From Clostridiales bacterium (GTDB lineage: Bacteria > Bacillota > Clostridia > Christensenellales > Aristaeellaceae), in NCBI GenBank assembly GCA_012523405.1, contig JAAYIN010000083.1:1-64000 (forward strand): DNA of 64,000 nt, given 5' to 3'. Positions 15,447-25,141 of the stretch are shown piece after piece (position 1 is the stretch's first letter; each line of letters begins with the position of its first letter). The notes below the pieces were generated by a model, which was not told where the DNA came from, searched no databases, and saw only the letters and a list, made by a program, of their open reading frames with translations. The position numbers and the translations under genes are program-made.

Positions 15447-17236
15447 AAAAGAAAAGCCCGTTGACTTGGTTTTCGGCTATGCTCTTGCAGCGCAAAATGA
15501 TGCTGATGTTTTCATCCGTATTCCTTGCGATGCTCCTTGTATTTATTATGGTGGCGCATATTTCAATTGCCGGCAACAGCCGCGATCAGCTGCTGTATTC
15601 TGCACGCCAGTCTTTTTCGCAAGCCCAGACATTTGTTTCTAACAAGATTAACCTGTCACTTTTTGTTTCGGATACTGTGTATTACGATATTAATATCCAT
15701 AATCTGATGAAGCGCGCATTGGATGCGAAAATGGATTTGGGGGATGAATACCGCGAGGTTTTCACGGTGTGGAACAACCTGAAAAGCATGCAGTCGGATG
15801 CCATTTGCAATGTGCGGCTATACCTTGGCAATCAAAGCACCTATGCTCAGCAGGGGCTTAATTTTGATAGTTTGCCGCAGCTTATGCAGACCGAGCAGTA
15901 TCATCAAATACTGGATGCTCAGCATCAAGCCTTGTGGTTTTCGCCGCAGCAACAAATCAGAAGAACAGGGACTACCCCAGTGCGTGTGGTGACGTATACG
16001 CGCCTGATTCGCGCACTCGATGATTATGCGCAGGTGGTTGGTGCGGTTGCGGTCAGCTTGGAGGCGGATCGATTGGATGAAATTCTGCACAACGCGAATA
16101 CGGTGCAGAGCAGCCAAACCTATATTCTCAATAGCAAAGGCGAAATGATTGCATCCTCTGATGCGGCATTATTGCAGAATTTTCAATCGCATGGAGAGCT
16201 GACAGCACCCATTGGCATGGCAATGGACTGTGAACTGTTGATTGTTAACGGAGAACGATATATCTGCTTAAATACAGCGGTTGTAGGTACAGACTGGGAA
16301 CTGACAACATTGATTGACGCCAACCAAATTCAACTGGCAGGATGGACTGCGGTTCGACTGCTGCTGCTATGCAGCATTCCGATTCTGCTTGTCGGTCTGC
16401 TATTGATCTACTATTTAGCGCGCTCCATTGCGAGGCGTGTGCGCGTACTTTCCACACATATGGAGGCTGTGCAAAGCAACAACCTAAATGTGACAGTGCC
16501 TGAGGAACCCGCGGATGAGCTGGGGCAGCTTGGGAAGTCGTTTAACTATATGCTAGACGAAATTCGTCTGCTGATGCACCAACAATACGAAAATGGTAAA
16601 TTTTTGCAGCAAGCTGAGCTTAAGGCATTACAGGCGCAAATCAACCCCCATTTCCTGTATAACACCCTTGATTTGATCAACTGGAAGGCGATGGATGTAG
16701 GCGCGGATGAAATCGCGGAAATCACCCAGATCATGGCGCGCTACTATAAGCTGAGCCTTGGGAAGGGCTTGGATTTTGTATCGATTCGAGATGAGCTTGA
16801 ACATCTCACGCTCTATGTACGCATTCAGAACTTCCGCTTTGGCGGACGTATCAAAATGGAAACCAATGTGCCAGAGGAATTGCTTGATCACGAAATCCTG
16901 AAGCTGATATTGCAGCCCCTCGTGGAAAACGCTGTTATGCATGGCATGAACCGCGGGCATCAGGGTTTGGAAGGTGAACTGCGCGTTGATGGCAGCCTGG
17001 AGGAGGGAGATATTCTGCTGCATGTACGCGATAATGGTATCGGCATCACGAACGAAACCATCGCACAGGTAATGCAGAGCCAACCAACGCAGGATACAAA
17101 GGGCTATGGGCTGCGCAATATCCACCAGCGGTTGCGCCTTTGCTACGGCGCGCGATATGGGCTTTCCTTTGAAAATGGGGGAACGACAACGGTCACGGTA
17201 CGTATCCCATGGCATCCATCCCAAATTATTGAGTGA
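15443..17236 (+). CDS. YesM-like sensor histidine kinase
   Basis: 597 residues. One N-terminal membrane helix, a large extracellular sensing domain and a second helix (AVRLLLLCSIPILLVGLLLIYYL, residues about 293-315) precede a HAMP domain. The His_kinase domain has the QINPHFLYNTLD box (His403), and the HATPase domain has LQPLVENAVMHG and DNGIGI followed by GYGLRNIHQRL. This is the lytT/YesM class typically paired with YesN regulators and sugar importers. ATG overlaps the regulator stop (ATGA). It probably senses an oligosaccharide or the binding protein at the membrane. Confidence 0.92.
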   Translation: MKKKSPLTWFSAMLLQRKMMLMFSSVFLAMLLVFIMVAHISIAGNSRDQLLYSARQSFSQAQTFVSNKINLSLFVSDTVYYDINIHNLMKRALDAKMDLGDEYREVFTVWNNLKSMQSDAICNVRLYLGNQSTYAQQGLNFDSLPQLMQTEQYHQILDAQHQALWFSPQQQIRRTGTTPVRVVTYTRLIRALDDYAQVVGAVAVSLEADRLDEILHNANTVQSSQTYILNSKGEMIASSDAALLQNFQSHGELTAPIGMAMDCELLIVNGERYICLNTAVVGTDWELTTLIDANQIQLAGWTAVRLLLLCSIPILLVGLLLIYYLARSIARRVRVLSTHMEAVQSNNLNVTVPEEPADELGQLGKSFNYMLDEIRLLMHQQYENGKFLQQAELKALQAQINPHFLYNTLDLINWKAMDVGADEIAEITQIMARYYKLSLGKGLDFVSIRDELEHLTLYVRIQNFRFGGRIKMETNVPEELLDHEILKLILQPLVENAVMHGMNRGHQGLEGELRVDGSLEEGDILLHVRDNGIGITNETIAQVMQSQPTQDTKGYGLRNIHQRLRLCYGARYGLSFENGGTTTVTVRIPWHPSQIIE

Positions 17237-17317
17237 TTTGCACAAATAAAATTGCTTTTTATACGACCAATTGAATATCTTTCGAGATTTACACCCCATA
17301 TCCGAGAATCCCACCCC

Positions 17318-17346
17318 TTACGCTTGTAAGCAAATGCCGTTATACT
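17318..17346 (+). promoter_or_regulatory. Candidate promoter of the LplB-LplC-LplA-GH42-GH30 operon
   Basis: TTACGC, 17-base spacer, TATACT, 61 bases before the LplB-like start. A weak -35 fits an activator-dependent promoter, as expected for YesN control; this link is inference. Confidence 0.45.
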
Positions 17347-17406
17347 TAAACAAGAGAAAGATAGTGGCAATTGCTATACAAATTAATGGAAAGGGGTGGG
17401 TTTTTC

Positions 17407-18345
17407 ATGTCCGCACAAGAACCGCGAGCCCTCACGCGGGAGCTTAGACGCAACTGGCAGTTGTTTTTGATGGTAGCACCTGCGGTGATATTGGTGTTGC
17501 TGCTCAGCTATATCCCCATGTCTGGACTTCTGGTCGCATTCAAGGATTATCGTTATAATTTAGGCATTTTCGGAAGTGATTGGGCGAGTCATGGGGGATT
17601 GAACAATTTCAGGTTTCTCTTCCTCTCGGGGAAGGGCTGGAGCATCACGCGTAACACAATCCTGTATAATCTGGCGAATCTGATTACCTCCCAGTTACTG
17701 GCATTGATGGTAGCAATCGCGATTACAGAAATGCGCGGTAGAATGTTTAAAAAGATCAGCCAATCGATCATCTTCCTGCCCTATTTTATTAGCTGGATTG
17801 TGGTCGGCACATTCGTTTACAATATCTTTAACTATGAGTACGGCACGCTCAACACCATATTGACTTCGCTGGGGCTTGACAAGGTAAATATGTACGCGAT
17901 CCCCACGGCGTGGGTGTTCATCATCATGTTTTTCAATGCATGGAAGTGGGTGGGCTATAATTCCGTTGTATATATTGCAGCGATCACGGGTGTGGACGCG
18001 GAATGCTACGAGGCGGCTGATATTGACGGCGCGAATATCTGGCAACGCATCTGGTATGTCACCTTCCCATCGATCAAGCCAACGATTATCGTGATTCTGC
18101 TGCTCAATGTCGGGCGCATCTTGCGCGGCGATTTCCAGATGTTCTACCAGATCGTCGGGCTCAACGGGCAGCTCTATGATATGACGGACGTGATTGATAC
18201 CTACGTATTCCGCGCATTGATCACAGGCGGTGACGTGGGCATGACAGCAGCCGCAACGCTGTATCAATCGGTGCTTTGCTTCTTGATCATCACGGTAGTC
18301 AATGCAATCGTGAAAAAAATCGACGCTGACTACGCGCTGTTTTAG
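17407..18345 (+). CDS. lplB: Sugar ABC transporter permease, LplB type
   Basis: 312 residues from ATG 17407 after GGAAAGGGGTGGG. Six membrane helices are predicted, starting with FLMVAPAVILVLLLSYIPM. The cytoplasmic EAA loop is clear (YEAADIDGANIWQRIWYVTFP), which docks the shared ATPase. The pattern SGLLVAFKDYRYNLGIFGSDW is typical of the LplB/YtcP-type oligosaccharide permeases. It pairs with the next gene and the binding protein at 19326. No ATPase is encoded here, so a shared MsmX-type ATPase elsewhere is presumed. Confidence 0.88.
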   Translation: MSAQEPRALTRELRRNWQLFLMVAPAVILVLLLSYIPMSGLLVAFKDYRYNLGIFGSDWASHGGLNNFRFLFLSGKGWSITRNTILYNLANLITSQLLALMVAIAITEMRGRMFKKISQSIIFLPYFISWIVVGTFVYNIFNYEYGTLNTILTSLGLDKVNMYAIPTAWVFIIMFFNAWKWVGYNSVVYIAAITGVDAECYEAADIDGANIWQRIWYVTFPSIKPTIIVILLLNVGRILRGDFQMFYQIVGLNGQLYDMTDVIDTYVFRALITGGDVGMTAAATLYQSVLCFLIITVVNAIVKKIDADYALF

Positions 18346-18356
18346 GGGGTGGCGAG

Positions 18357-19283
18357 ATGAAAGCAATTCAAAACCCAATGGCAATTACCCCAAAGAACCG
18401 CATTCGCCAGCCAATCAGTGCCAGAATATTCAGGTTTCTTGGCGCATCGTTGGTTGTGATAGTCGCAATTACCTGCTTGGTACCGTTTCTGATGCTGATC
18501 TCCGCATCCTTTACGCAGGAAGCAGAGATCATGCGCCACGGCTATGCGCTATGGCCTAAGGAGTTTTCTACCGAAGCCTACCAGACGCTGTTTCGCAATC
18601 CCGAGGATATCTTCCGCGCCTATGGCGTAACGATCTTTATTACGATTGTGGGTACCTTCTGCGGGCTTTTCATCATATCGATGACCGCTTACGTACTCAG
18701 CCGTAAGGACTTCAAATATCGCAATAAGCTCACCTTCTTCTTCTACTTCACTACGCTCTTTAATGGTGGTATGATTTCGACCTACATCTTCTTCATTCGC
18801 TACCTAGGGCTCAAGGACAATCTACTCGCGCTGATCCTTCCGCTCATGTTCAATGTGTTCTATCTGTTGATCATGCGCACGTTTATCTCAGGCATTCCCG
18901 CCTCGATTGTGGAATCAGCGAAGATTGACGGTGCGGGGGAGTTCCGCATCTACGGGCAATTGATTTTGCCCCTGGCTAAGCCCGGACTTGCCACCATCGG
19001 ACTTTTCATCGCGCTGGAATACTGGAATGACTGGTATAATGCAATGCTGTACCTGAACAATAGTGAGCTGTTCCCGCTCCAATATCTCCTGTATCGCACC
19101 CTTTCCGCTTCCCAAGCGCTAGCGAGAATCGCCTCGCAAACGGGCATTAGGGTCGCCAATCTTCCCAGCCAATCTCTGCGCATGGCCATGGCAGTCGTAG
19201 CGATTGGTCCTATTCTGCTGGTATATCCCTTCGTGCAGAAGTACTTTGTCAAGGGCATCACCATTGGCGCGGTTAAAGGCTAA
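18357..19283 (+). CDS. lplC: Sugar ABC transporter permease, LplC/YtcP type
   Basis: 308 residues, ATG after AGGGGGTGG, 11 bases after the LplB-like stop. Six membrane helices; EAA loop VESAKIDGAGEFRIYGQLILP. The C-terminus KYFVKGITIGAVKG is the classic ending of this permease subfamily. It forms the heterodimeric channel with the gene upstream. Confidence 0.88.
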   Translation: MKAIQNPMAITPKNRIRQPISARIFRFLGASLVVIVAITCLVPFLMLISASFTQEAEIMRHGYALWPKEFSTEAYQTLFRNPEDIFRAYGVTIFITIVGTFCGLFIISMTAYVLSRKDFKYRNKLTFFFYFTTLFNGGMISTYIFFIRYLGLKDNLLALILPLMFNVFYLLIMRTFISGIPASIVESAKIDGAGEFRIYGQLILPLAKPGLATIGLFIALEYWNDWYNAMLYLNNSELFPLQYLLYRTLSASQALARIASQTGIRVANLPSQSLRMAMAVVAIGPILLVYPFVQKYFVKGITIGAVKG

Positions 19284-19325
19284 TGGACAATGGATAAAAC
19301 CCGAATAAAAAAGGAGGCAACATTC

Positions 19326-20795
19326 ATGAAAAAACTCTTTGCTCTGTTACTGGTTCTGTGCATGCTTTGCGGCATGACTAGCGCATTCGCGCAGGAAACT
19401 CAGGTTGATACATCGGAATTTGTTACACTGACGATGTACGTCGTCAGCGAAGAACCTCCACGCTACAAGGAAATGCTGGAAGAGTTCAATGCCATGGCAA
19501 AGGAAGAATTGAACTGCGAATTAGTTGTTAACTTCATTGGCTGGGGCGAATACCAGACCAAATACCCCTTACTGTTCTCATCAGGCGAAGAATTCGACTT
19601 GGTGTATGTGGCAACTTGGTTGGATTACGCCAACCTCGCACAGCGCGGCGCATTCTTGCCATTGGAAGAATTGCTTCCCGCATACTGCGCCGAGAGCATG
19701 AAGAACCAACCTGAGCAGGCATTGCTGCAGGCATCGGTCGAAGGTCATGTCTATGCCTACACCTCCAACCGTAAGACCTATAGCGCATACGGCGCAATCG
19801 TCCGCGGCGAATACATGGATAAGTATGGCATCGAGGAAATTACGGATATGGAAAGCTATGCAAAGTTTTTGCAGGCTATCGTTGATAATGAGCCCTCCTT
19901 TACCAATCCTGCAGGCGGCATGAACGATGTGCTGTATGACGAAATGTATCTATTTGCAGCTGGCTTGTATCCGCTGAGCGGCTCTACCGGCGGCGTGTAC
20001 TACTTAGACCCCGAGGATCCAGAGCACAAGGTCATTGCTGCCCACGAGTGGGAAGGCTTTAGCGCAATGTGCGATCAGCTGCAGGTTTATTCCGAGGCTG
20101 GCTATTGGCCTAAGAGCATCCTCTCTGTCACCGATGCAGGCGATGTTCTTCTCAATCAGGGAATCTCCGCTTCTCGTTTACACAACTTCGACTCTTGGGT
20201 AGGCGCACATAACACCAACCCCGATTGGGATATGCGTTGGTATAACCTACTGCCAGAAATCAACCATCTAAGCTATATGCAGGATGCAATATCCGTCCCA
20301 TCCACCTCCAAATACCCCGAGCGTGCGTTGATGCTGCTTGATAAAATCCGCAGCGATGAGCGCTACTACATGCTTCTGACCTATGGCGTTGAGGGCGTTG
20401 ATTACACTCTGGACGAGAACGACTTCATCACCAACCTCGACACTGATCTATTCCCAAGCGAGCCCGGAACTTGGGGCTTCCGCGTAGAGGAATTCTACAA
20501 GATGTCCGCTGGCGCACCTGAAAACTACTATGAGGAGCGCGACAAGCTGGAAGCAGCGGTTGTTCCCAATATCTTCCGTTCCTTCAACATGGATACATCC
20601 TCCGTTAAGAACGAATATGCAGCCATGCAAAACGTATATAGCCAGTACTACAATACCTTGGCAGCAGGCGTCACAACAGATGTTGCAAGCGATATCGAGA
20701 AGCTGAACAAGCAGGCTGAAATCGCTGGAAACGAGATAATTAAAGAAGTACTACAAGCACAGGTCGATGCATTCTTCGCGGAGTACGGCGAGTAA
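19326..20795 (+). CDS. lplA: Extracellular sugar-binding protein, LplA type
   Basis: 489 residues from ATG 19326, behind AAAGGAGGCAAC. Signal peptide LFALLLVLCMLCGMTSAFA with a type I cleavage site AFA-QE; there is no proper lipobox, so surface retention is unclear. The mature part begins with VTLTMYVVSEEP and has the GGVYYLDPEDPEHKV and WEGFSAMCDQLQVYSEAGYWP segments usual for LplA-like binding proteins of about 500 residues. It delivers oligosaccharide to the LplB-LplC pair. A very stable hairpin follows its stop. Confidence 0.85.
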   Translation: MKKLFALLLVLCMLCGMTSAFAQETQVDTSEFVTLTMYVVSEEPPRYKEMLEEFNAMAKEELNCELVVNFIGWGEYQTKYPLLFSSGEEFDLVYVATWLDYANLAQRGAFLPLEELLPAYCAESMKNQPEQALLQASVEGHVYAYTSNRKTYSAYGAIVRGEYMDKYGIEEITDMESYAKFLQAIVDNEPSFTNPAGGMNDVLYDEMYLFAAGLYPLSGSTGGVYYLDPEDPEHKVIAAHEWEGFSAMCDQLQVYSEAGYWPKSILSVTDAGDVLLNQGISASRLHNFDSWVGAHNTNPDWDMRWYNLLPEINHLSYMQDAISVPSTSKYPERALMLLDKIRSDERYYMLLTYGVEGVDYTLDENDFITNLDTDLFPSEPGTWGFRVEEFYKMSAGAPENYYEERDKLEAAVVPNIFRSFNMDTSSVKNEYAAMQNVYSQYYNTLAAGVTTDVASDIEKLNKQAEIAGNEIIKEVLQAQVDAFFAEYGE

Positions 20796-20809
20796 AATCG
20801 TTCCTACCG

Positions 20810-20849
20810 CATATACGAAAACGTGCCTTGCGGCACGTTTTCGTATATG
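20810..20849 (+). terminator. Strong 18-bp hairpin between binding protein and glycosidase genes
   Basis: Perfect 18-base arms (left arm 20810-20827) with a TTGC loop, 30 bases before the GH42 start and without a long U run. It is likely an intercistronic mRNA-stabilising hairpin or partial terminator that raises binding-protein dosage over the downstream enzymes. Confidence 0.75.
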
Positions 20850-20878
20850 TTATTATAAATTCAAAAGGAGTGACTGCT

Positions 20879-22870
20879 ATGCTTTATTATGGCGCAGCTT
20901 ATTATACGGAATACCTCCCAGCCGGACGAACGGATGCGGACATGCAGATGATGCGGGATGCGGGTCTGAATGTGATTCGCATTGCGGAATCCACATGGGC
21001 AACCTATGAGCCACGCGAGGGGGAATTTGATTTTACCCCTGTCGCGCATGTGCTGGATAAGGCGACAGAATACGGCTTGCAGGTCATCATCGGCACGCCA
21101 ACCTACGCGATCCCCGCATGGCTGCAACTCAAATGCCCAAGCGTCATGGCAGATACCCATCAGGGTCGCCGTCCCTATGGTGCGCGGCAGATCATGGATA
21201 TCACCGACCCCGATTATTTGTTTTACTCGGAACGCATCATTCGCAAACTTATGGAAGTGGTGCGCGGTTATGATTGCGTGATCGGCTTCCAGCTGGACAA
21301 CGAGACCAAGCATTACGATACCTGTAGCCAAGAGGTGCAGAAGCGCTTTGTGGCTTCGCTTAAGGAAAAGTATGGCTCGACCGATAAGCTCAACGACGCC
21401 TTTGGACTGAATTATTGGAGCAATCGCATTGGCAGTTGGGACGAATTTCCCGATGTACGCGGGACGATCAATGCCAGCCTTGGCTGCGCGTATGCAGCGT
21501 TTCAGCGTCAACTTGTGACGGAATTTCTCCAGTGGCAGGCGGACATTGTCCGCGAATATGCTAAGCCCAATCAATTTGTCACGCATAACTTTGACTTTGA
21601 ATGGCGCGGCTATTCCTTTGGTGTACAGCCCGATGTGGATCATAACAAAGCAAGCAAATGCCTCACGATGGCTGGGTGCGATATCTACCATCCCACGCAG
21701 GATCATTTAACGGGGCGTGAAATCGCATTTTGCGGAGATATCACGCGATGCCTCAAGCATGCGCCGTATCTAGTGCTGGAAACAGAGGCGCAGGGCTTCC
21801 CACAGTGGACGCCTTACCCAAATCAGCTGCGATTGCAGGCGTTTTCGCATATTGCATCGGGTGCGCGCGGCGTGATGTATTGGCATTGGCATTCGCTACA
21901 TAATGCGTTTGAAACCTATTGGAAGGGTTTGCTGAGCCACGATCTTGAGGCGAATCCCACGTACGACGAGGCAGCAACGGTTGGCGCGGATTTCGCGAAG
22001 CTATCGGATGAGATTTGCGGGCTTCAGAAGCATAACCGCGCTGCGATGCTCGTTAGCAATACGGCACTTTCCGCAGTGAATGCATTCCGCATTCCGACCT
22101 GTATGCCCTTTAGCGGCAAGAACTATAATGACATGCTGCGTCCGCTCTATGATGCCTGCTATGATCTGAACTTAGAGCTGGATATCATCTTTGAGGATGC
22201 GGATTTATCAGCCTATGAGCTGCTTATTGTCCCATGCCTATATGCCGCAGCGGATGAACTGATTGCTCGTCTGCGCGAATATGTGCAAGAGGGAGGTCAT
22301 TTGCTGGCGACGTTTAAAACGGGCTTTACGGACGAAAATGTCCGCGTGCGTGCCGAGAAACAACCCGCTGGTTTGACGGATGTATTTGGCTGCACCTATT
22401 CGCAGTTCACTATACCGGAAGGCGTGACGCTCTGCGGAGGCAGCGTGGTGTCTGATTGGATGGAGCTGCTTGAAGCGGATACCGCAGAGGCGGTTGAAAA
22501 TTATCAGCATCCGCAATGGGGGAACTATGCTGCCGTAACGCGCAATGCCTTTGGACAAGGAACGGCAACCTATCTTGGCTGTATGCCTGATGCATCATAC
22601 CTGCGTGATTTGATCACTTACGAAGCGAAATCAGCTGGCTTGGATTTACCCGAGTATGCATTCCCGCTGGTTTGCAAGCGCGGCATTCAGGGCGGCAAGC
22701 GAGTGACCTTCCTGCTGAATTATTCCCAGAAGGCACAGCAGCTGAACTGGGATGGCGGCGATGGAACGGAGCTATTGAGTGATGCTGCTATCTTATCAGG
22801 AGCGGCGCTTGAAATCGCACCATGGGACTTTATCATTATCAAGGAGGCAAATGTATGCGTTGGATTATGA
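20879..22870 (+). CDS. GH42-family beta-galactosidase
   Basis: 663 residues from ATG 20879 after AAAGGAG; no signal peptide, so it acts in the cytoplasm on imported sugar. The start LYYGAAYYTEYLP and MQMMRDAGLNVIRIAE are classic GH42. The acid/base Glu is in IGFQLDNETKHY and the likely nucleophile Glu is in YLVLETEAQGFPQW. A middle trimerisation domain (from about 390: LLIVPCLYAA ... GGHLLATFKTG) and a C-terminal beta domain follow. It ends inside the GH30 gene (16-base overlap). Specificity could be beta-galactoside or alpha-arabinopyranoside; sequence alone does not tell. Confidence 0.9.
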   Translation: MLYYGAAYYTEYLPAGRTDADMQMMRDAGLNVIRIAESTWATYEPREGEFDFTPVAHVLDKATEYGLQVIIGTPTYAIPAWLQLKCPSVMADTHQGRRPYGARQIMDITDPDYLFYSERIIRKLMEVVRGYDCVIGFQLDNETKHYDTCSQEVQKRFVASLKEKYGSTDKLNDAFGLNYWSNRIGSWDEFPDVRGTINASLGCAYAAFQRQLVTEFLQWQADIVREYAKPNQFVTHNFDFEWRGYSFGVQPDVDHNKASKCLTMAGCDIYHPTQDHLTGREIAFCGDITRCLKHAPYLVLETEAQGFPQWTPYPNQLRLQAFSHIASGARGVMYWHWHSLHNAFETYWKGLLSHDLEANPTYDEAATVGADFAKLSDEICGLQKHNRAAMLVSNTALSAVNAFRIPTCMPFSGKNYNDMLRPLYDACYDLNLELDIIFEDADLSAYELLIVPCLYAAADELIARLREYVQEGGHLLATFKTGFTDENVRVRAEKQPAGLTDVFGCTYSQFTIPEGVTLCGGSVVSDWMELLEADTAEAVENYQHPQWGNYAAVTRNAFGQGTATYLGCMPDASYLRDLITYEAKSAGLDLPEYAFPLVCKRGIQGGKRVTFLLNYSQKAQQLNWDGGDGTELLSDAAILSGAALEIAPWDFIIIKEANVCVGL

Positions 22871-24156
22871 CAACTGAGGAGCGGCCTTTTGAGGAGGTGG
22901 CTTTGAGCAATAATAACACGACCGCTATTCCGATTGACCTAGGTGAGGAAAAACAATCCATCCACGGTTTTGGTGCTTGCTTTAGCGAGCTGGGGCGAGA
23001 TGCGCTGATGAAATTGCCCCAAGAAACAAGGCTGGAAGCGATGGAAGAACTGTTTTCGCCTGAATATATGGGATTTAACTTCTGCCGCGTACCAATTGGG
23101 GCAAATGATTTTGCCAGCAGCTGGTACAGCTTAAACGAGAATGAGGGCGACCTGGCAATGGAGCATTTCTCCATTGAACGCGATAAGCAGTGCATTTTGC
23201 CCTTCATTCGTGAAGCAAAGAAATTCTCACCTGATCTGGAGCTTTTTGCTTCGCCATGGAGTCCGCCAACTTGGATGAAACAACCGCCCGTCTATAATTT
23301 CGGACGCTTGAAGAATACGGATGAAAACCTTGATGCGTATGCATTGTATTTCCAAAAGTTCTTGGAGGCATTTGCGGCGGAAGGCGCAGCTGTACAGCGC
23401 TTATGCGTACAGAACGAGGTCTTTGCTGATCAGAAATTCCCCAGCTGCCTATGGGACGGGACGCAGATGCGCGATTTCATTCGCGATCATCTTGGACCTC
23501 GCCTTGCGGAAAATGGATTGGATACCGAAATTTGGCTTGGCACGATCAATGGTCCCTTCTTTGACTTTGAGATGGGCAATTGGCACGGACAATCCTTCAA
23601 TGACTTTATCGGGACTGTGATGATGGACGAAAAGGCAGCTTCTTATATCAAGGGCTTTGCGTTGCAATGGGGCGGAAAACATATATTGAGTGAGATCGAA
23701 GCGCAGTACCCTGATGTGGAAATTATCCAGAGCGAATGCGAGTGCGGCGACGGCAGCAACGAGTATAAATCGATTTTCTATGTGTACAATCTGATGTGGA
23801 ATTACCTGCGCGCAGGGGCGACCGCCTTTGTATACTGGAACATCGCACTGGAAGCGGATGCGGTGAGTACATGGGGCTGGAAGCAGAATTCTTTGTTATC
23901 TGTAGACGCAAAAGACGGCACGCTAAAGCACAATCCGGAATTCTATATCATGAAGCATCTTTCCAGTTTTGTGAAGCCGGGTGCGCATTTGCTGACCACC
24001 AGCGGACGCTGGGCTGCAAATAGCATGGCATTTAGAAACGAGGATGGTAGCCTTGTCTACATTGTGGTCAATCCGTTTGAGGAGATCATCAATGTAACCA
24101 TAGACGGGCAGACTTTTGCTCTTGCGCCGCGCAGCCTAAGCACCATGGTGCTATAA
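22855..24156 (+). CDS. GH30-family glycosidase
   Basis: 433 residues from ATG 22855, 7 bases after AAGGAGG; an ATG 4 bases earlier is in the GH42 frame. SIHGFGACFSELGRDAL, SPWSPPTWMKQPPVYNFG and YWNIALEAD are diagnostic of GH30. The acid/base Glu is in CVQNEVFADQKFP and the nucleophile Glu is in IIQSECECGDG. There is no signal peptide. The family includes glucosylceramidases, beta-1,6-glucanases and beta-xylosidases. Given GH42 and an oligosaccharide importer in the same operon, it probably trims a beta-linked plant or host glycan inside the cell. Confidence 0.88.
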   Translation: MRWIMTTEERPFEEVALSNNNTTAIPIDLGEEKQSIHGFGACFSELGRDALMKLPQETRLEAMEELFSPEYMGFNFCRVPIGANDFASSWYSLNENEGDLAMEHFSIERDKQCILPFIREAKKFSPDLELFASPWSPPTWMKQPPVYNFGRLKNTDENLDAYALYFQKFLEAFAAEGAAVQRLCVQNEVFADQKFPSCLWDGTQMRDFIRDHLGPRLAENGLDTEIWLGTINGPFFDFEMGNWHGQSFNDFIGTVMMDEKAASYIKGFALQWGGKHILSEIEAQYPDVEIIQSECECGDGSNEYKSIFYVYNLMWNYLRAGATAFVYWNIALEADAVSTWGWKQNSLLSVDAKDGTLKHNPEFYIMKHLSSFVKPGAHLLTTSGRWAANSMAFRNEDGSLVYIVVNPFEEIINVTIDGQTFALAPRSLSTMVL

Positions 24157-24340
24157 GCGATTACAAATGACGGCATGTATACCAAGCATCCTGATCAATA
24201 TGGTTTTGGCGAATAGCTTACATGGCTTTCTACTGGGCACAATGATATAATGGTATATGTTCCGTATGCCTCCGCGAGAGGCAAGGGCATAGGCTTTTGG
24301 ATAAGCAAATGCGAAAACGGACGACAAAGGAGAACTCGTC

Positions 24341-25063
24341 ATGATGATGCTCAGCGAAATGATTCATTGCCGTAAAACAACCAGACAATTTGAAAAAACA
24401 GCGTTGGATTCAGCGGATTTAACAAAGATAGAAACCTTTGCAAGAGCGCTAACGCCTCTACTTGCACATATCAAAACCGACTTTCAAATCATTGACAGCA
24501 GCCTTGTTAAGAACATGCTGCCGTGGAAAACACCTCACTATATTGCGATATTCAGTGAGGAAAAGGAAAACTTCGGCGTGAATGTGGGGTTTATGTTTCA
24601 GCAACTGGATTTGTACGTGCAAAGTCTTGGACTGGGCTGCTATTGGTTTGGTCTTGGTAAACTAGCCTATAGGCAGGATATAGAGAACATGAAATTTGTT
24701 GTTTTGATGGGTGTGGGGCATCCCAAAAACAGCGCGATTCGCAGCACTTCGGGCTTTAGGCGTAAGCGCCTTGAGGAGATATCGGACCAGAGAGACGAAA
24801 GGCTTGAACCTGCTCGCCTTGCGCCATCGGGCAAGAATGCGCAACCATGGTTCTTCACGCATGAGGATGATGTGATTCATTGCTACTGCAAGCCTAAGGG
24901 AATGTTTAGTCAAGCAGCAAGCCCTAGTCAAATCAACCAGATTGATATCGGTTGTGCTTTAGCTCATCTGTACGTGACCAATCCAAATACCTTTCGGTTT
25001 CACATTTTCCCCAACCCTCCCAGTAAGGACGGTTGCGCGTATATTGGAAGCTTTCAAATCTAA
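24341..25063 (+). CDS. Nitroreductase family protein (TM1586-like)
   Basis: 240 residues, ATG after AAAGGAGAA. It begins MLSEMIHCRKTTRQFEKTAL, matching the RRS/RKSxRxF FMN-binding start of nitroreductases. It has the mid-region FQQLDLYVQSLGLGCYWFGLG and PARLAPSGKNAQPWFF, which is typical of the tandem-half TM1586 subfamily. Expected to bind FMN and reduce a still unknown substrate with NAD(P)H. A -10-like TATAAT lies at 24246-24251. Monocistronic: a terminator follows 18 bases after the stop. Confidence 0.82.
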   Translation: MMMLSEMIHCRKTTRQFEKTALDSADLTKIETFARALTPLLAHIKTDFQIIDSSLVKNMLPWKTPHYIAIFSEEKENFGVNVGFMFQQLDLYVQSLGLGCYWFGLGKLAYRQDIENMKFVVLMGVGHPKNSAIRSTSGFRRKRLEEISDQRDERLEPARLAPSGKNAQPWFFTHEDDVIHCYCKPKGMFSQAASPSQINQIDIGCALAHLYVTNPNTFRFHIFPNPPSKDGCAYIGSFQI

Positions 25064-25080
25064 TACAGATCGTTTGTTCA

Positions 25081-25112
25081 AAACCGCCGTGATTGTTTTC
25101 ACGGCGGTTTTT
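25081..25112 (+). terminator. Rho-independent terminator after nitroreductase
   Basis: Stem AAACCGCCGTGA / TCACGGCGGTTT, 6-base loop, followed by T residues. Confidence 0.9.
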
Positions 25113-25141
25113 GCCTCCCATAGATGTTTTATGGAGCTTGA

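Noticed and set aside
19326-19400. Lipoprotein signal of the LplA-like protein
   Set aside because: The Cys in LCMLCGM is not in a good lipobox (residues at -3 and -1 do not fit); a type I site AFA-QE is better.
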